Positions 62,714-64,000 of a stretch of 64,000 nt of DNA are shown here, piece after piece (position 1 is the stretch's first letter; each line of letters begins with the position of its first letter). The stretch is from CAVPKN01 sp963832835. Lineage in GTDB: Bacteria; Chlamydiota; Chlamydiia; Chlamydiales; JAAKFR01. The DNA lies in the NCBI GenBank assembly GCA_963832835.1, contig CAWHVD010000001.1, positions 310,001 through 374,000 of the forward strand, written 5' to 3'. A model generated the notes under the pieces. That model was not told where the DNA came from, searched no databases, and worked only from the letters and a program-made list of their open reading frames with translations. A program made the translations under genes and the position numbers.

Positions 62714-63916
62714 TTATAAAAACGCGTTGACATCCGTTAACGGAAGCAACACAGCTAACATGATTAATCCGACAATCCCGCCCATGATGACTAAGATCAC
62801 TGGCTGAGCCAAAGCTGTGACTCGCGTGAGTGTCTTTTCGATCTCATCTTCGTACAAGTCGGCAATATTGTTGAACATGAGTGCAGCGCTTCCCCCCTCT
62901 TCGCCAATTGCCAACATGCGAGGGACAAGTGTGGGGATCAGTGGGGATTTTTTAAGTTCCACGCTGAGAAGGCTCCCTTCAATGATTTTTCCTTCAGCAT
63001 TTTCGATCACCCCTTCCAAGTAGGGGTTGCGCATGGTTTTTCTCGAAATCTGAAGCGCTGTAATGATTGTCACGCCTCCTTGTAGAAGGGTCCCCATCGT
63101 CCTAGAAAAGCGGGCCATAGCGGTTTGGATCACTAATGTTTTGATCAGAGGTAAACGCAGAGAGGCTAATTGAATCCAAAGCTTTCCTTTAGGTGAAATG
63201 AAAAGATAGATTCCCCCGGTGATACTTAAGACTACAAGAGGTAAGTAAATGGGCCACTGGTGGGTTAGTAGCCGGCTGAAGCCCATAACAAGAGATGTAA
63301 AGCGGTTGACAGGGCGATCTTCAAAAAGAGTCTCAAGTGAGGGAATCACAAAGGTGAGGAGCAGCGTGCATACAAGCATAGAAAAGCAAACTAGTAGGAT
63401 GGGGTAGATCATCGCTGTAGTGAGTTGCTTTTTGAGTTTACGCTGTTTGGCCAAAAGGGTCGCCAATTTCCTCAAGGTCGTCTCCAGAGCTCCCACCGAC
63501 TCACCTGCTGCAACTAGTGCGCAATAGAGTTTATTGAAGCTTTCAGGGAATCCTGCCATCGCAGCTGATAGGGAAGATCCTTTTTTGATGTGCTCGCATA
63601 ATGTTAGGACAGTTGGATGAAAGGTTTCTGTGCGATACTGCTCTTCTAAACAGACAAGGCTCTCATAAAGGGGCATTCCTGCGAGAAGAAGTGAGGCGAG
63701 TTGGCTCGTGAACGTGATCAGGTGCTCCCCTGCGATCACCTCTTTATGCTTGCCTAGCAGCCCTTTGGATTTCGCTCTGCGGCTCTCCTCCAAACTGAGT
63801 ACCAAGATTTTTTGTGAGCGCAGTTTATCCTTCGCATCAGCAAACCCCCCAGCTTCGATAAGGCCCGATTTTTTTTTCCCTTTAGGGTCAATGTAACGGT
63901 AAAGAAATAACGGCAT
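62714..63916 (-). CDS. gspF: Type II secretion inner-membrane platform protein GspF
   Basis: 400 residues, two T2SSF domains (LITFTSQLASLLLAGMPLYESL, and MARFSRTMGTLLQGGVTIITAL), three membrane helices (~165-190, ~215-235, ~372-395) and the typical end EPVI-like QPVILVIMGGIVGLIMLAVLLP. CT570 counterpart; links the GspE ATPase to the pseudopilus. ATG lies 2 nt after the gspE stop. Confidence 0.93.
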   Translation of the reverse strand: MPLFLYRYIDPKGKKKSGLIEAGGFADAKDKLRSQKILVLSLEESRRAKSKGLLGKHKEVIAGEHLITFTSQLASLLLAGMPLYESLVCLEEQYRTETFHPTVLTLCEHIKKGSSLSAAMAGFPESFNKLYCALVAAGESVGALETTLRKLATLLAKQRKLKKQLTTAMIYPILLVCFSMLVCTLLLTFVIPSLETLFEDRPVNRFTSLVMGFSRLLTHQWPIYLPLVVLSITGGIYLFISPKGKLWIQLASLRLPLIKTLVIQTAMARFSRTMGTLLQGGVTIITALQISRKTMRNPYLEGVIENAEGKIIEGSLLSVELKKSPLIPTLVPRMLAIGEEGGSAALMFNNIADLYEDEIEKTLTRVTALAQPVILVIMGGIVGLIMLAVLLPLTDVNAFL

Positions 63917-63918
63917 AA

Positions 63919-64000
63919 TTAATCATATTTGCGTGAGACGCGCAAGACCTCAGATACAGTTGTGATACCTGATCGCACCAGATGCGCACCATGTTTCCTG
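63919..64000 (-). CDS. gspE: C-terminal end of type II secretion ATPase GspE (5' part outside window)
   Basis: The last 26 codons read LVRSGITTVSEVLRVSRKYD, the characteristic C-terminus of GspE/PilB ATPases. Position before gspF agrees with CT571. Confidence 0.8.
   Translation of the reverse strand, partial: RKHGAHLVRSGITTVSEVLRVSRKYD

Overview
The window comes from a member of the Chlamydiae outside the family Chlamydiaceae (an amoeba-associated, 'chlamydia-like' organism). The gene order of the conserved chlamydial block CT566-CT584 is recognisable: CT584 homologue, pGP6-like protein, ParA, thrS, CopD/CopB translocators, SycD-type chaperone, mutL, pepP, and pseudopilins with gspF/gspE. 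Genes absent from Chlamydiaceae are threaded through it: aconitase, a cbb3 oxidase, a bc-type complex with a seven-haem cytochrome, TatA/TatC and a GDP-mannose/glycan cluster. The exact family or genus cannot be decided from the sequence alone.

Layout. 1-3.8 kb: end of a cytochrome b gene and a large multihaem cytochrome c, then a MazF/PemK remnant. 4.1-7.0 kb: aconitase. 7.1-9.2 kb: two unknown proteins sharing an N-terminal membrane domain. 9.4-12.4 kb: cbb3 oxidase operon. 12.4-13.7 kb: OTU-like protease, a likely effector. 14.1-19.4 kb, minus strand: thrS, parA, pGP6-like, CT584-like, tatA, tatC. 19.5-24.1 kb: gmd, two glycosyltransferases, manC. 24.3 kb: DMT permease. 25.3-29.6 kb: three genes that combine ubiquitin-like domains, trypsin-like proteases and a Cys-rich zinc-type domain. 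29.7-34.3 kb: pgeF and the type III translocator operon. 34.4-39.0 kb: a PI-kinase-like protein, an Inc-like protein and a large secreted-type protein. 39.1 kb: mutL. 40.9-54.6 kb: an accessory island (LRR protein, tandem-repeat helical protein, 2779-residue ankyrin protein, SecA-like ATPase) sitting between mutL and pepP. 55.7-59.6 kb: adenylate/guanylate cyclase and sensor kinase. 59.8-64 kb, minus strand: type II secretion pseudopilins, gspG, gspF and the end of gspE.

Mobile and repeat DNA: a ~186-bp MITE-like element with 10-bp terminal inverted repeats occurs three times. One copy has an exact 8-bp target duplication, sits between tatA and tatC, and has replaced the tatC start codon. A second, unrelated 182-bp inverted-repeat element lies between parA and the pGP6-like gene. 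A 74-bp dispersed repeat occurs twice, and a perfect 45-bp-arm inverted repeat lies in the accessory island. No tRNA, rRNA or CRISPR array was seen.

The genes suggest an intracellular bacterium with its own respiratory chain and aconitase, type II, type III and Tat export, and a large set of eukaryote-like proteins (OTU, UBL, PI-kinase-like, ankyrin, LRR) placed among type III secretion genes. The strongest candidates for undescribed biology are the UBL/protease/zinc cluster at 25.3-29.6 kb and the ankyrin/SecA-like pair at 42.9-54.6 kb.
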